NCBI RefSeq assembly: GCF_005144585.1
Contig: NZ_SSMQ01000086.1
Coordinates: forward strand, 1-52,124
Direction of reading: 5' to 3'
DNA: 52,124 nt
Origin: Polyangium fumosum
Lineage (GTDB): Bacteria > Myxococcota_A > Polyangia > Polyangiales > Polyangiaceae
Shown here: positions 28,649 to 37,670 of the stretch, piece after piece
Layout of the letters: the number at the start of each line of letters is the position of its first letter
Position numbering within the stretch: position 1 is the stretch's first letter
The notes under the pieces: generated by a model
What the model saw: the letters and a program-made list of their open reading frames with translations, nothing else
What the model was told of the DNA's origin: nothing
Databases searched by the model: none
Made by a program: the position numbers and the translations under genes

Positions 28649-29583
28649 CGAAGACGCGCACGATCCTCGACGAGATTGGCCATACCCCCATCGTGCCGCT
28701 CAAGCGTATCGGCAAGGGCCTGCCCGTGCCGGTGTACGTCAAATGCGAGCACCTGAACCCCGGCGGCAGCATCAAGGACCGCATCGCGCGGGCCATCGTG
28801 GAGGACGCCGAGCGACGCGGCGCCCTCCGGCCCGGCGCGACGCTCGTCGAGGCCACGGCGGGCAATACGGGCATGGGCCTCGCGCTCATGGCGGCCGTCC
28901 GCGGCTACGAGCTCGTCTGCGTGATGCCCGAGAAGATGAGCGTCGACAAACGCGCGGCGCTCTCCTCGCTCGGCGCGCGCCTCTTCATCACGCCGAACGA
29001 TCCGCCGGACAGCCCCGACAATTTTCGCAATGTGGCCGAGCGCCTCGCGCGGACGGAGGGCTGGTTCTTGACCGACCAGTTCCGGAACCCCGCGAACATC
29101 CGGGCGCACGAGGAGACGACGGGCCCGGAGATCCTGGTCTCGATGGGCCGGAAGATCGGCGCCTTCGTGGCCGGCGCGGGCACGGGCGGCACGATCACGG
29201 GCGTCGGCCGGTATTTGAAGCGTATTGCGCCGGGCGTACGTATCGTCCTCGCCGACCCGCGCGGCTCGGTGCTGGCGCACTGGGTGGAGACGGGCGAAAT
29301 CGGCCCTGACATGCCCTACCGCATCGAGGGCATCGGCGCGAGCCGGCCGCCGGAGCTGCTCGATCGGACGGTGATCGACGAGGCGATCACGGTGAGCGAC
29401 GAGGACGCGTTCCTCATGACGCGCCGCTTGATCCGCGAGGAAGGCCTCTTCGTGGGCGCCTCCTCGGGCGCAGCCGTGGTCGCGGCGCTCCGCGTGGCGG
29501 CGAGCGGCGAGCTCCAGGGGCCGGTGGTCGCGATCCTGGCCGATAGCTGGGACCGTTATTTTACGCGCGAGTGGCTGCGCTAG
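28645..29583 (+). CDS. PLP-dependent cysteine synthase / cystathionine beta-synthase family enzyme
   Basis: The 312-aa fold-type II PLP enzyme starts at ATG 28645 (ATGA overlap with the preceding stop). The PLP-binding Lys44 lies in HLNPGGSIKDRIARAIVEDA, the substrate loop is EATAGNTGMGLAL near 72, the phosphate cradle is GAGTGGTITGVGRYL near 175, and the late Ser is in LFVGASSGAAVVAAL. It would form cysteine from O-acetylserine or cystathionine from serine and homocysteine; the PANIRAHEETTGPEI segment fits either. There are no CBS regulatory domains. The stop shares the palindrome CTAG with the convergent amidohydrolase. Confidence 0.93.
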   Translation: MTKTRTILDEIGHTPIVPLKRIGKGLPVPVYVKCEHLNPGGSIKDRIARAIVEDAERRGALRPGATLVEATAGNTGMGLALMAAVRGYELVCVMPEKMSVDKRAALSSLGARLFITPNDPPDSPDNFRNVAERLARTEGWFLTDQFRNPANIRAHEETTGPEILVSMGRKIGAFVAGAGTGGTITGVGRYLKRIAPGVRIVLADPRGSVLAHWVETGEIGPDMPYRIEGIGASRPPELLDRTVIDEAITVSDEDAFLMTRRLIREEGLFVGASSGAAVVAALRVAASGELQGPVVAILADSWDRYFTREWLR

Positions 29584-30413
29584 CCTAGCTTGAACACCCG
29601 CCGCGCGTTTTCCCCGAGGAACGCCGCGCGCGCCTCGTCATCGAGACCGAGCGAATCGAGCTTGTCGAGGCAATTCACGGGCGAGAGCATGGGCCAGTTG
29701 CTCCCGAAGAGCACCTTGTGGCGCCCGTGCCCGCGCAGGAACGAGACGAGCTCCGGGGGATACCGGCTCGCTTTGTAGGCGGAGGTATCGATGTACACGT
29801 TGGGATATTTCGTGGCGAGCGCGATCATCTCGGTCGTCCACGGATAGCCGATGTGCCCGCCGACGATGCGGAGCTCGGGAAACTCGCAAGCGACCTCGTC
29901 GAGATAAGGAATGGGCCGTCCGGGCTCGCTCGGCCGGAGCGGGCCTGCATGACCGACCTGGAGGCAAAACGGCACGTCGAGCTCGATGCATTCGGCGTAG
30001 AGGGGATAATACCGCCTGTCATTCGGCGGCAGGCCCCAGAGCCAGGGCAGGATGCGGAGCGCGCGCATGCCGAGGGAGCGCACGGCGCGCCGGAGCTCGC
30101 GCACGGCGTCCATGGGCCGAGCGAGGTCGACGGAGGCGACACCCACGAGGCGGTCGGGATACCGCCCGACGAACGCGGCCACGTGATCGTTGTCGAGCAT
30201 CGGCCCGGAAGGCCCCCACCAGGCGGAGACGAGCGCGACGGAGACGGAGGCGGCCTCGAGCGCGCCGAGGGTGAACGCATCGGGAATGACGTCCGGCAGC
30301 GCATCCGCCTCGACGCCCATCCACCGCCGGAGGGTGGCGAACAGGGGATCCCGCAGGAACGGGCCGGTAGGATGCTGGATCCAGGCATCAACGACGAAGG
30401 CAGGCGTGTTCAT
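29580..30413 (-). CDS. Amidohydrolase family protein (COG2159-like TIM barrel)
   Basis: The 277-aa protein starts at ATG 30413 (MNTPAFVVDAWIQHPTGPF). It is a metal-dependent hydrolase barrel of the amidohydrolase-2 type: VDAWIQHP in place of the usual DxHxH, VASVDLARPMDAVRELRRAV, MRALRILPWLWGLPPNDR, VPFCLQVGHAGP, VGGHIGYPWTTEMIALATKY and VLFGSNWPMLSPVN near the end. The first metal-binding His-x-His is replaced by WIQHP, so metal chemistry may be altered. Relatives include decarboxylases and lactonases; the substrate is unknown. Confidence 0.88.
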   Translation of the reverse strand: MNTPAFVVDAWIQHPTGPFLRDPLFATLRRWMGVEADALPDVIPDAFTLGALEAASVSVALVSAWWGPSGPMLDNDHVAAFVGRYPDRLVGVASVDLARPMDAVRELRRAVRSLGMRALRILPWLWGLPPNDRRYYPLYAECIELDVPFCLQVGHAGPLRPSEPGRPIPYLDEVACEFPELRIVGGHIGYPWTTEMIALATKYPNVYIDTSAYKASRYPPELVSFLRGHGRHKVLFGSNWPMLSPVNCLDKLDSLGLDDEARAAFLGENARRVFKLG

Positions 30414-30553
30414 GGCACCTCGGCGAGCGAGCATCGCACGCCCCGCCCACGCCGAGGAGGTGCGACGAGCGCCGCCCCGTGGTAGTGCTGTTCGTACGCC
30501 GCGCCCGGCAGGCGACCGGGACGAGGAGAGGATGGAGGGCGAGCAGCAGGGGA

Positions 30554-30585
30554 TTGACAAACCAGGAAGAAAAAGCCGATATGTT
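30554..30585 (+). promoter_or_regulatory. Putative sigma-70 promoter of the tRNA-Ser remnant
   Basis: A perfect TTGACA -35 box lies at 30554-30559. A weak -10 is read as GATATG (30578-30583, 18-bp spacer) or TATGTT (30580-30585, 20-bp spacer). It is 13-15 bp upstream of the tRNA 5' end, as expected for a tRNA promoter. This suggests the locus was once a functional tRNA gene in place. Confidence 0.55.
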
Positions 30586-30598
30586 CGGCGTCTGCTTG

Positions 30599-30667
30599 GG
30601 AGGAGTGGCCGAGTGGTCGAAGGCAGCGGTTTTGAAAACGCGCGCCTGGCCTTGAATGCGCTCCTCG
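30599..30667 (+). pseudogene. Degenerate tRNA-Ser(UGA)
   Basis: Bases 30599-30638 are a textbook tRNA-Ser 5' half: acceptor GGAGGAG, TG, D arm GCCGAGTGGTCGAAGGC, then anticodon arm GCGGT-TTTGAAA with anticodon TGA at 30633-30635. The 3' side fails. The anticodon stem partner reads ACGCG instead of ACCGC, the long serine variable arm is absent, the T loop is reduced to TTGAAT, and CTCCTC is left as an acceptor remnant without GCCA. I infer a pseudo-tRNA at a former integration site. A functional UGA-serine tRNA must exist elsewhere. Confidence 0.7.
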
Positions 30668-31062
30668 GGTGAAGCGGCGAAGAACCCTGGTTTCAAGCTG
30701 AAAACACGGCCTGGACGCGTACTTGGGTGCCTTGGGCATGGGGTTCAGCCGAGGTGGGGAAGGCGACAGTACGGGACGGGGGAGGACGGCTCGGGGCGGT
30801 CGCGTGGGCAACGGATGGGCAACGGATGGGCAACGGGGGTGTTGCCCGCTGGGGGACGCTGGGCTGGGGCCGGGGGGACTGCGAGCCTCGACCTCATCGC
30901 GCCCGATCATCTGCATGCATGGCGATGGCGAACTGCCGCGTCGCCGTGATCTTGCTGTCCCTTAAAAGTTCGTCGGCCGCTCCCTTCTGAGATGTGGAGT
31001 GTCTTGCCCACCTGGCACGCCCTCCCTGCTCACGGGCCCGTGCGCCTGGCGCCCTGCCATCC

Positions 31063-31080
31063 GGGGAAACTTTTTTCCCC
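31063..31080 (+). promoter_or_regulatory. Hairpin in the leader of the CHAT operon
   Basis: GGGGAAA (31063-31069) pairs with TTTCCCC (31074-31080) around CTTT, about 36 bp upstream of the GTG start at 31116. It could influence translation or mRNA stability, or be a weak attenuator; it overlaps the region where a longer form from ATG 31089 would lack a ribosome site. Confidence 0.45.
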
Positions 31081-31115
31081 GCGGGGCTATGGCAGGCGAA
31101 CATCCGGAGGAACCC

Positions 31116-34100
31116 GTGACGAAAGACTTCACCCCCCAGGAAGCCCTCTCGGGCTGGACCGCTCTCCAGAAGCGCATGGCCTTTGAAGAAGAGGTCTCCT
31201 CGACCCCCATCGGCCACCAGTCCTTCGAGCTGCGGCAGCGGGCGCATGCGCTCCGGGAGAGGGGCGACATGAAGAGCGCCATCGCGCTCTACGAGCAGGC
31301 CGCGAACCTGTTCGACAAGGGCGATCCGAGCCCGGCTGCGGCGATGGCCTGGTTCGACCTCGGCCGCGCCTATGAGCACCGTGACGACGGCGTTCACAAG
31401 GACAACCTGCGAAACGCCGAGGTGATGTATCGCCGCGCGCTCGATTCGCCCTCGCTGCCGAGGGATCCCCACCGCATGGGCATGGTCCGCGATGCGCTCG
31501 CATCGTGTCTGCGGTACCTCGCGTACGAGAATCCCGCGGCGGAGAAGAGGCTCCTCGACGAGGCCACGAAGCTCTTCGAGGAGGCGGTCAGGATCGCCCT
31601 GACCACGGGATCCGCGGGGTTCGAGGACGTCGTGAGCTTTTCCCACAACCTCGGCAATTGTCGGGCGCAGCGTGGCGAATTCGACGCGGCGCTCTTCGCC
31701 ATGGATCGCGCCGAGGCGTATGCCCGCAGGCTCGGGCGCTTCGTCAAACCCGGGGCGCAGGAGGAGTACATCTCGCGGATCCTCGTCCACGCGGCGGGTC
31801 ATCGCGCGCGACGCGGGCGGGGCGGGGATGAGGAGCAGGCCAAGAAACAGCTCCGCGAGGCCATCGAGATCGGGCATCCGCAGTGGGTGGACACGGCGAT
31901 GCTGCGGCTCGCCAGGGTGTTGCTCGAGGAAGCGCCGCCCGCGATCGAGGAGGCCCAGGCCCTCCTGCGCCGGATCCGCGTCGATCGAATCCGCGCGGAG
32001 CTCCAGCCGGAGTTCGCCCACCTCCTCGCGAGCGCGGGGCTGCGCAAGGAGGCGCTCGAGCTTCATCAACGCCGGATCCAGAGCGCGATGGAGCAGTGGA
32101 AGGGCGCGATGGCCGACCACATCGCCGATCATCACGCCGCCATGGCGCAGACCGCGGCGCACAGCGCGGCCCGATTGCACCTCGAGGAGGAGGACGCGCT
32201 CGAGGCGTTCTTCACCCTGGAGTACGTCTCGGGCCTTCGCTTCACGGAGAATGTCGAGGCATTCACGCGGCTCCAGGAGAATCCGCTGCTCCGCGTCCTC
32301 GGTGGCTACTATCACGCGCGGAGCGTCCTCGCCGTCGAGCTGGAGGACGCCGCGAGCCGCCTGACGCAAGGCTTTCTCGACATTCGTGAGGCCCTGGAGA
32401 AGACGAAGGAGATCCTGCCTGTCGTGGATACGGGCGAGGTGCCGCGTCAGATGGCCGAGGAGCTCGTCGGGATCCTGGAGGAGACCGTGAAGCACCCCGA
32501 TCCCGCAGGGTACCTGCAGCGGAAGGCGCGCGAGGTCGGGCGAGAGGCGGTCCGGATCCGAGAGCGAATGGACGAGCTCGACTCGACGAGCGTGCGCCCG
32601 AAGGACAAATCATGGCTCTTAAGGCTCACGCGTGAGGTCGTCCGCGATTTGCTGCGGGAGCACCCGGATCATGCGTTCGTGCGGCTCAGCCTCGCCGAGG
32701 ATCTGCTCGTCGTGTCCGTGTGGCTCGAAGGAGACGAGGTGGTCACGCGCCACCACCGCGTGGACGTGCCCCGAAACCTCTTCCGGCGCATCTTCGAGCA
32801 CCGAAAGGACGCGAAACACCCGCCGCTCAAGCGGCTCGAGAAGATCACGTCCGATCTCGAGGCGCTCGATCTCTCCCCGGGCCTCCCGCCCCGCCGCATG
32901 GCCCACGGGGTGCTCTTGACGTCGTACATGGCCTCCTTCCTGCCGCTCGGCGCGCTCGGGCCGCGGGGAAAAACCCCGCTCGACCATTTCGAGGCGCTCT
33001 CGTGGATGCCTTGCCTGACGCCGCTCTTCGTTCGTCAAGCGGCGCTCGCGCCTCGCGAAGGGGTCGTCTCGATCGCACCTGGAGGGACACTTCACCACGC
33101 CTTCGCGTTCGGCGTCCCCCTTCCCAACGAGACGCGGATCGAAGGCCCCCGCGCCACGGAGGAGCGGGTGCGAGCCGCCGCGCGCAAGGCCGACGTGGTT
33201 TGCCTGTACACCCATGGCCGGCACGCGAGCGAGCGAGGCCCACACGTCGACCTGCACGGAAGCGAGTTCCTCGGCGAGGGCTCGCTGCCCGAGGGGTGGG
33301 CGGGCATGGAGCGCGTCGAGCTCTGGGCTTGCCAGTCGGGGGTCAACATGCCCTCCGATCCGCTCGTTCCTCCCGTGGACGAGGCCTTCGGGCTCGACGT
33401 CGCCTTCGTGCGGAACGGCGTGCGGAGCGCCATTGGGACTCTCTGGTCCGTGCCTGATTTCGTCACCGCCTGCATCGTTCGGCGCTACCGGGACGGCTTG
33501 CGCCAGGGTTTGCCCGCGCCCCGGGCGCTCGCCGACGCGCAGCGGTTCTGGCGGGACGAGGGAGCGCGGTCGCTCCTCGAGCACCTCACGACGGCCCCCA
33601 CGTTCGATGCAGGATTAAGGGCCTTCAAGGCGACGCTCGGGGCTCCCGAGGCGGAGGAGGAGCACGACGCGGAGATCGCGGCGTTCCTCGGTCCGTCGGC
33701 CGCTCCGACCGAGGACCCGCGGCGGCGCATTGAGGAGCAGGTGCGCAGGCTCGCGCACCCCCTGTCCTGGGCCGGCTTCCGGTTCGTGGGCGTCCACGAG
33801 CGGCGCCCCACCGAGCTCTACAATCCCGAGCACTTCCGGCCGATCACGCCGGAAGAGATGGCGGAGGGCGAGCGCATCGTCGCCGAGGTCCTCGCGGCTC
33901 GGGGAAAAGAGCGAGAAGGCAAACCCCTGGACGAATGGATCGAGGAATGGCTCGCGGAGGCGACGAAGCTCGCGCCAAGCGCGCCTCCGTCGCCCGAGCA
34001 GGCGATCCGCGTGGCGCGGCTCTATCGAGACCGGCTCGTCGCCTCCCCGCGACACAACCTGCTCACGGCCCTCGCGTGGCTGCACGAGGCCATGGCCGTC

Positions 34101-36659
34101 CTCGAAGGGACGAGCGAGGAGATGGGCCAGCGCGAGGCGAAGCAAAAGCTCGCGCTCGAGGCGGCATGGCTCTGGATCGAGGTGGCCCGTGGAGATGCAG
34201 TCTTCCCCCTCGATCTCCCGCTCATGGGGGCGCATCCGGTGGCCCTGGCGAGAGCGGAGCGACTCCTCCAGGGTTTGCCCGAGGACGACCATGTCCGGAT
34301 GGCGCGCGCGTTCATCGATTTGCTGAAAGCATCCAATGCGCGCGAAGATGACCTCGTCGCTGTCTTCGAGCGGACCTGGGCCATCACGGCGTCGGTCATT
34401 CAAGCGATGGCCCTGGAGAGCTACGAGACCCTCCGCACCCTCACGATCGCCTGGGAGATCCCGCTCTTCGTGCCGCGGCTCCTCCCCGAGGCCCGGAAGC
34501 TCTGCGCCCAGAAGATCGCCGAGGTCCTCGACAACCCAACGCGATCTGCCGAGTGCATCGGAGCCCGCGCGCGCCTTCGGAGCACGATGGCGCTCGTCGT
34601 TGTCGAAGAGATGCCAGACATCCTCAAGGAGGTCGATGGCATGGGCTCGCTCACGCCGCGGGAGCTCGCCCGGGAAGCGCTGCATTCCGGCATGTTGAGT
34701 GACGCTGCGCTCTCGCACGAAAAGCCGATGCAGGACAGGCGCTTCAACCGCGCCTGGGATGCAATCGAGGGCAGCCTCTGGGGATACCCCGAGGACGATC
34801 GTTCCCCGATCTGGGCGTCTACCGGCACGCTCGACGGGGCTTATCGCCGGCTCGCCAGCTCCCTGCTCGTCGGCATTGCGAGCGCTCCGCCCGGCGCGAG
34901 GGACGCGAGCCAGTTCATCGCTTGCCTGCAGCCACTCTGCGACCTTCGCTTGCCGCTGCTCCGGCGCTGGGTGTGGTTGATGCAGCCGTGGCGCGATCAG
35001 CGCTCCCTCCGCTTTTGGGTCATGGCCCGAGAGCGCGAGACGGTGCTGACGTGCCTCGAGGAATCAGCGCTGATGGTCGATCCAGACAAAGCGAGCGAAG
35101 AGCCCCCCGAGCTCCAGCCGCACCGGCTAGACCCGTTCCACGACACGGCCAGAGACCTCGCAACGAAGGGCAGGAGCACGCCTGACCTGATCCCTTGGCA
35201 GCTCTCGGAGGCGTGCGGCTGGTTGCCGCTCCCTGCCCTCCAGGGGGCGCGGACGGCGGCGTTCCAGGCAGTGCGGAGCAATCAGGTCCGGACCGAGGAG
35301 ATGCTCGCCGTGTGGCGTGCGCTGACCGAGGTGGCCGCCCGCGCGCCCCGCAATCGGGACGAGCCCGGCCCGGACGTGCTCTTCGACCCGGGGCTCCGCT
35401 TGCCGGCGCGGCAGGACCTTCTGCGCCGCGTCCCGCCGGCTTCCCTCGTGCTCGGCCTCGCGGTCGAGGCCTCCGGGCACCTCGTCGCCGCGTCGATCTG
35501 GAACAACGGCGACGGCGTCGAGGAGCGGGTTCATCTCACGGAATCGAAGGTGGGCTTTCTCGTGCAAGATCTCCTCGTGCGGCTTCACGCGGGATCCCTC
35601 TCGGAAGAGCCTCTCCAGTGCATCTCGGCCGAGGGTCGCGCAGAAGCCTGGGACAAGCTCGAAGGGCTCCTCGCGCCCGTGCTGGAGCGCCTGCTCGGAC
35701 CCGCGCTGGAAAAGGAGCCCATGCTGGTCTACGTCCTCGCGCCGGGCTCGCTGCGGACCCTCCCGCTCCTCGGCATGCGTGTCGGCGGCGAGCCCCTCTT
35801 CAAGCGCGTTCGGGCGCTCGTTCACCTGCCGACGCTGAATTTCGAGCCCCCCGCCGCAAAGGAGGGAACGCTGGAGGCCTGCTGGCTCCCGGTGGAGCGG
35901 GAGCGGGGCGACACCTCGTGCGGCGAAGCGGTCGTCGAGACCCTGCGCCGGTGGTTCGCGCCCGTCACGATCTATCCGCCGACGACGCCGACGCGCGACA
36001 TCCACGAGGTGGAGCAGCTCGATCCGATGGGGCCCGCGCTCCGAACGCTGCGGATTTCCGCGACCTCGCATCCCTTCACGGCGACCGACGGCACCGCCTC
36101 GTTCAACCTCGAAGGGGGACGCGCGTACAGAGTCCGGAACACGCACGGCCTCATGCTCCCGTCCTGCGAGGAAGTCGAGCTCTGGGCCGCCACCGCCGGG
36201 ATCGGCCCAGTCGATGCCATTCGCAGAAACGATCGGGATCACCTCCCGGGCCTCGTCGGCGACTTCCTCGCCTGCGGCGCGGCAGCGGTGCTCGATCTCG
36301 CCTGGCCCATCTTCGACCTCGTCAAGGCGCTCGTCTGCGAGCGCTTCGGCGTCCTGCGGCGCCTCTCCGAGCTCAGCGGCCCTGGGGCGCTCGCGGAGGC
36401 CGTCGCCAGCGCGGCCGACTTGCTTGCGCAATGGCGCGCCGCCGCATCTTCCTTCGCGGACGTGGAGATCGCCCTTGAATTCCTCGATGAGCAGCGGCGC
36501 CGGTTCGCCCGCGACGCAGGGCTCGATCCTCGCGCCGTCGTTCCTCTCGCGGCTCGGCTCGACGCGCCCTCGCTGCGAGGCCTCTCCGTCGAGGCCCTCG
36601 TGGAGGAAGCTTGCAGCCCCGTCCATCTCGCGGCATTCCGGTACTGGTCCTGGCTCTGA
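31116..36659 (+). CDS. Giant TPR protein with tandem CHAT caspase-like domains (second one inactive)
   Basis: The 1847-aa protein is given a start at GTG 31116 because GGAGG lies 5 bp upstream; ATG 31089 has no such site. Residues about 35-430 are TPR-like helical repeats. CHAT domain 1 (about 515-850) has the dyad His700 in CLYTHGRHAS and Cys739 in VELWACQSG, followed by VRSAIGTLWSVPDFVTACIV. Residues 850-1440 are helical without a known domain. CHAT domain 2 (about 1445-1845) aligns with the first: His1652 in ATSHPF is kept, but the Cys position is Ala1692 in VELWAATAG, and GTLW is degraded to DLAW. CHAT proteases act in bacterial immunity and cell death (for example TPR-CHAT/Csx29). It heads a four-gene operon. 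Confidence 0.93.
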   Translation: MTKDFTPQEALSGWTALQKRMAFEEEVSSTPIGHQSFELRQRAHALRERGDMKSAIALYEQAANLFDKGDPSPAAAMAWFDLGRAYEHRDDGVHKDNLRNAEVMYRRALDSPSLPRDPHRMGMVRDALASCLRYLAYENPAAEKRLLDEATKLFEEAVRIALTTGSAGFEDVVSFSHNLGNCRAQRGEFDAALFAMDRAEAYARRLGRFVKPGAQEEYISRILVHAAGHRARRGRGGDEEQAKKQLREAIEIGHPQWVDTAMLRLARVLLEEAPPAIEEAQALLRRIRVDRIRAELQPEFAHLLASAGLRKEALELHQRRIQSAMEQWKGAMADHIADHHAAMAQTAAHSAARLHLEEEDALEAFFTLEYVSGLRFTENVEAFTRLQENPLLRVLGGYYHARSVLAVELEDAASRLTQGFLDIREALEKTKEILPVVDTGEVPRQMAEELVGILEETVKHPDPAGYLQRKAREVGREAVRIRERMDELDSTSVRPKDKSWLLRLTREVVRDLLREHPDHAFVRLSLAEDLLVVSVWLEGDEVVTRHHRVDVPRNLFRRIFEHRKDAKHPPLKRLEKITSDLEALDLSPGLPPRRMAHGVLLTSYMASFLPLGALGPRGKTPLDHFEALSWMPCLTPLFVRQAALAPREGVVSIAPGGTLHHAFAFGVPLPNETRIEGPRATEERVRAAARKADVVCLYTHGRHASERGPHVDLHGSEFLGEGSLPEGWAGMERVELWACQSGVNMPSDPLVPPVDEAFGLDVAFVRNGVRSAIGTLWSVPDFVTACIVRRYRDGLRQGLPAPRALADAQRFWRDEGARSLLEHLTTAPTFDAGLRAFKATLGAPEAEEEHDAEIAAFLGPSAAPTEDPRRRIEEQVRRLAHPLSWAGFRFVGVHERRPTELYNPEHFRPITPEEMAEGERIVAEVLAARGKEREGKPLDEWIEEWLAEATKLAPSAPPSPEQAIRVARLYRDRLVASPRHNLLTALAWLHEAMAVLEGTSEEMGQREAKQKLALEAAWLWIEVARGDAVFPLDLPLMGAHPVALARAERLLQGLPEDDHVRMARAFIDLLKASNAREDDLVAVFERTWAITASVIQAMALESYETLRTLTIAWEIPLFVPRLLPEARKLCAQKIAEVLDNPTRSAECIGARARLRSTMALVVVEEMPDILKEVDGMGSLTPRELAREALHSGMLSDAALSHEKPMQDRRFNRAWDAIEGSLWGYPEDDRSPIWASTGTLDGAYRRLASSLLVGIASAPPGARDASQFIACLQPLCDLRLPLLRRWVWLMQPWRDQRSLRFWVMARERETVLTCLEESALMVDPDKASEEPPELQPHRLDPFHDTARDLATKGRSTPDLIPWQLSEACGWLPLPALQGARTAAFQAVRSNQVRTEEMLAVWRALTEVAARAPRNRDEPGPDVLFDPGLRLPARQDLLRRVPPASLVLGLAVEASGHLVAASIWNNGDGVEERVHLTESKVGFLVQDLLVRLHAGSLSEEPLQCISAEGRAEAWDKLEGLLAPVLERLLGPALEKEPMLVYVLAPGSLRTLPLLGMRVGGEPLFKRVRALVHLPTLNFEPPAAKEGTLEACWLPVERERGDTSCGEAVVETLRRWFAPVTIYPPTTPTRDIHEVEQLDPMGPALRTLRISATSHPFTATDGTASFNLEGGRAYRVRNTHGLMLPSCEEVELWAATAGIGPVDAIRRNDRDHLPGLVGDFLACGAAAVLDLAWPIFDLVKALVCERFGVLRRLSELSGPGALAEAVASAADLLAQWRAAASSFADVEIALEFLDEQRRRFARDAGLDPRAVVPLAARLDAPSLRGLSVEALVEEACSPVHLAAFRYWSWL

Positions 36660-36668
36660 GGAGAAACC

Positions 36669-37211
36669 ATGACGAGCGCGCAGGTCTATGACCCGATCGA
36701 CGATTGGACGCCCGAGGGTCGGAGGCGCCTCGTCGAGGCCCGCGGGGACGAGATCCGCGCGCTGCTCGACCTCGCGTTCACCGATTTCGTCGAGACCCAC
36801 GAGGTCGGCCTCTCGTCGTTCGGGTTTCGCGGGGACGACCCTGTCAGCGAGGCCGTGGAGTGGTCGATGAAGCGATTCGTCGACGCCGATATCGATCCCG
36901 CGTACCTGCACCCTGGGTCCCGGAGCTTGCGCCTCTTCACGGAGGCGCGGTTCTGGCTGCATCAGAAGGTCGGTCGTGAAGGATATGGCCGTCTCCTCGC
37001 GGCTCCGCGCTCCCCCGAAGTCCCACGCGAAGAGGCACACGGTGGGGAAGGGGACGGTCTCGATCCCGGCGCAGTCGAGGAGTTCGGGAAGACGCTCGCG
37101 GCGACTCTCCGCACGCTCGGCCATCGCACCTGCGCGGACCTCGCGGGATTCTGGCTCGAAGCGACTCGGACATTGCGGCGTGCGTGGTTCGGCTGGCGTG
37201 AGCGCGGCTAG
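36669..37211 (+). CDS. Hypothetical protein, second gene of the CHAT operon
   Basis: The 180-aa protein starts at ATG 36669, 9 bp after the CHAT stop, with GAGGAG overlapping that stop. It is soluble, acidic in the first half and helical. The stretch EAVEWSMKRFVDADIDPAYL, then SLRLFTEARFWLHQKVGREG, loosely resembles the layout of sigma-70 region 2, but this is weak and no region 4 HTH is obvious. A linker (about 110-135) separates a C-terminal helix rich in Trp/Arg. Function unknown; operon position suggests a substrate, regulator or partner of the CHAT protein. Confidence 0.75.
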   Translation: MTSAQVYDPIDDWTPEGRRRLVEARGDEIRALLDLAFTDFVETHEVGLSSFGFRGDDPVSEAVEWSMKRFVDADIDPAYLHPGSRSLRLFTEARFWLHQKVGREGYGRLLAAPRSPEVPREEAHGGEGDGLDPGAVEEFGKTLAATLRTLGHRTCADLAGFWLEATRTLRRAWFGWRERG

Positions 37212-37232
37212 ATCTCGGAAAAAGGGGCGGCC

Positions 37233-37670
37233 TTGTCGAAGAAACAGCGGAGCTTCTACGGCCACGACGCCATGTTCCGATTCCTGTGCTTGCTGCACGA
37301 CCTCGTCCCACCCGAGCCGGAGGACCTCGCCGAGCGCGCGCTCCTCCTCACGACGCTCTCCCCTTGCGAAAACACGCCGCCCTATCGTGTCCCCGATGAC
37401 GTCGTTCTGCCGCTCCTCGGAGCTCTCGGCGTACAAGGCCGACGCGAGGTCGGGCATTTACGTAAAGAGGGAGCCAAGCGGTGCGTGCGACGTTGCCTCG
37501 AGCAGGCATTTCCACGCGCGCTCGCGGCCGCGAAGGAGAGCCTCGCCGCCGAGCTGACACGCCAATCGCTCGGCCCCACGACCCTGCATGCGCTCGGCAT
37601 CGAGGACGATATCACGTTGCGAGAGCAGATCGGCGCCCTCTCCAAGCCCAGCTCGGAGGCCTCTTCATGA
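37233..37670 (+). CDS. Hypothetical protein, third gene of the CHAT operon
   Basis: The 145-aa protein is assigned the TTG start at 37233 (LSKKQRSFYGHDAMFRF), with AGGGG upstream; ATG 37272 is a shorter alternative. It is helical, with conserved-looking LLHDLVPPEPEDLAERALLL, a Cys/Arg cluster GAKRCVRRCLEQAFPRALAA and a C-terminal TLREQIGALSKP. No membrane segment or known domain is seen. Its stop overlaps the next ATG (ATGA), so it is translationally coupled to the fourth gene. Confidence 0.72.
   Translation: MSKKQRSFYGHDAMFRFLCLLHDLVPPEPEDLAERALLLTTLSPCENTPPYRVPDDVVLPLLGALGVQGRREVGHLRKEGAKRCVRRCLEQAFPRALAAAKESLAAELTRQSLGPTTLHALGIEDDITLREQIGALSKPSSEASS

Larger units (their letters stand above)
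30414..31115. other. Intergenic region with tRNA remnant and CHAT operon leader
   Basis: The 702 bp are gene-free on inspection. They hold a promoter-like TTGACA/TATGTT pair, a degenerate tRNA-Ser(UGA) at 30599-30667, a short direct repeat (ACGGATGGGCA twice near 30810-30835) and the leader of the double-CHAT operon, including a hairpin at 31063-31080. Confidence 0.7.

Noticed and set aside
30599-30690. Functional tRNA-Ser gene
   Set aside because: The anticodon stem does not close, the serine variable arm is missing and the T arm is broken, so it is called a pseudo-tRNA.
30894-34718. Several minus-strand frames of 300-530 codons under the CHAT gene
   Set aside because: No start context or domain; complementary to a well-supported gene.
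36669-37211. Calling the second gene of the CHAT operon a sigma factor
   Set aside because: Only a vague region 2-like layout and no region 4; the similarity is too weak to name.
35127-37457. Minus-strand frame of 776 codons opposite the end of the CHAT gene
   Set aside because: Its composition (Arg/Glu/Gly) is that of a shadow; the plus strand carries clear CHAT homology and coupled genes.
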